14,244 nt of DNA from CAYSHJ01 sp964589725 (lineage in GTDB: Bacteria; Planctomycetota; Planctomycetia; Planctomycetales; Planctomycetaceae): positions 1 through 14,244 of the forward strand of contig CAZPUJ010000493.1 in the NCBI GenBank assembly GCA_964589725.1, read 5' to 3'. The notes beneath the pieces were generated by a model, which did not search any database, was not told the origin of the DNA, and saw only the letters and a program-made list of their open reading frames with translations. Numbering within the stretch: the stretch's first letter is position 1; every line of letters starts with the position of its first letter. Below are positions 13,819-14,244 of this stretch, in pieces. Position numbers and translations under genes: made by a program.

Positions 13819-14244
13819 ATGCTCCGACTGAAAACCTGGTTTGCCGTCGCGATTATTTCCCTAAGCGCCGGAGCGATCGCCATCGCTCAAGACCCATTCG
13901 CCGCCGGTGTTCGTCCGACTGATCCGCTCTCGCCGCAAGATGAGCAAAAAGCGTTGCAGGTGCCGAATGGATTCGAGGTGCGGCTCGTCGCGGCCGAACC
14001 GGAAATCTTCAAGCCGATGAACATGGCTTTCGACGAACGCGGGCGGATGTGGATCACCGACTCGCTGGAATACCCATGGGCCGCACCGCTCGATAAGCCG
14101 GGGCGAGACAGCGTCAAAATTCTGCACGACACCGACGGCGATGGCCGAGCCGACGTCATCAAGACGTTCGCCGATGGGCTCAACATCCCGATCGGCATCT
14201 ACCCATATCCCAGCCGCAAGGACGAAGCAACTGGCAAGACAATT
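13819..14244 (+). CDS. PVC-type membrane-bound dehydrogenase, N-terminal part (cut by window edge)
   Basis: 142 codons are open from ATG 13819 to the right edge; the C-terminal part is outside the window. A signal peptide is present (residues 1-21, LKTWFAVAIISLSAGAIAIA, cleavage near AIA-QD). The start of the beta-propeller-like domain of the planctomycete/verrucomicrobial dehydrogenase family is clear: LQVPNGFEVRLVAAEPEIFKP, MNMAFDERGRMWITDSLEYP, DSVKILHDTDGDGRADVIKTFADGLNIPIGI. These pyrroloquinoline-quinone dehydrogenase-like proteins often continue into a cytochrome c domain and are exported. The ribosome site is weak (AAAGATGAG). It follows the DUF1003 gene after 91 bp on the same strand and may or may not share its transcript. 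Confidence 0.9.
   Translation, partial: MLRLKTWFAVAIISLSAGAIAIAQDPFAAGVRPTDPLSPQDEQKALQVPNGFEVRLVAAEPEIFKPMNMAFDERGRMWITDSLEYPWAAPLDKPGRDSVKILHDTDGDGRADVIKTFADGLNIPIGIYPYPSRKDEATGKTI

Overview
The window reads as a chromosomal segment of a planctomycete (phylum Planctomycetota; I cannot name a genus). The evidence is the set of families present: a DUF1549/DUF1553 secreted cytochrome-like protein followed by a Tat-type DUF1501 protein, the start of a PVC-type membrane-bound dehydrogenase, and a secreted SGNH-like hydrolase. Many short palindromic repeats are scattered between and even inside genes.

Layout. (1) 1-953, minus strand: N-terminal part of a NodU/CmcH-type carbamoyltransferase that runs off the left edge. 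(2) 1221-2117, plus: exported SGNH/GDSL-like protein. (3) 2118-2852: a gene-poor stretch with two copies of a hairpin-forming repeat on either side of the C-terminal remnant of a REP-associated tyrosine transposase (RAYT). (4) 2853-6617: a restriction-modification island. On the minus strand are a 77-residue protein and a probable PD-(D/E)XK nuclease. Divergently, on the plus strand, are a DUF3883-type nuclease, the C-terminal half of a C5-cytosine methyltransferase, a Vsr mismatch endonuclease and a beta-class (probably N4-cytosine) methyltransferase. The plus-strand genes overlap one another, which suggests a single transcript. (5) 6751-10246, minus: DUF1549/DUF1553 gene followed by a DUF1501 gene, separated by a 150-bp inverted repeat. 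(6) 10431-13188, minus: an unrecognised 552-residue protein downstream of a Rieske-PSP1 fusion protein. (7) 13269-13727, plus: DUF1003 membrane protein. (8) 13819 to the right edge, plus: PVC-type dehydrogenase, N-terminal part only.

How they fit together. The DUF1549/DUF1553 and DUF1501 proteins form the classic paired planctomycete unit; both carry export signals, but their biochemical role is not established. The restriction-modification island combines a nuclease, methylation and repair of deaminated 5-methylcytosine. However, its C5 methyltransferase lacks the catalytic half, so either the enzyme is split with its partner elsewhere, or it has decayed and left Vsr and the N4 methyltransferase behind.

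The most interesting signals are: the incomplete C5 methyltransferase next to an intact Vsr; palindromic repeats that supply start or stop codons, or in-frame peptide insertions, to neighbouring genes; and the Rieske-PSP1 domain fusion. No tRNA, rRNA or CRISPR array was seen.
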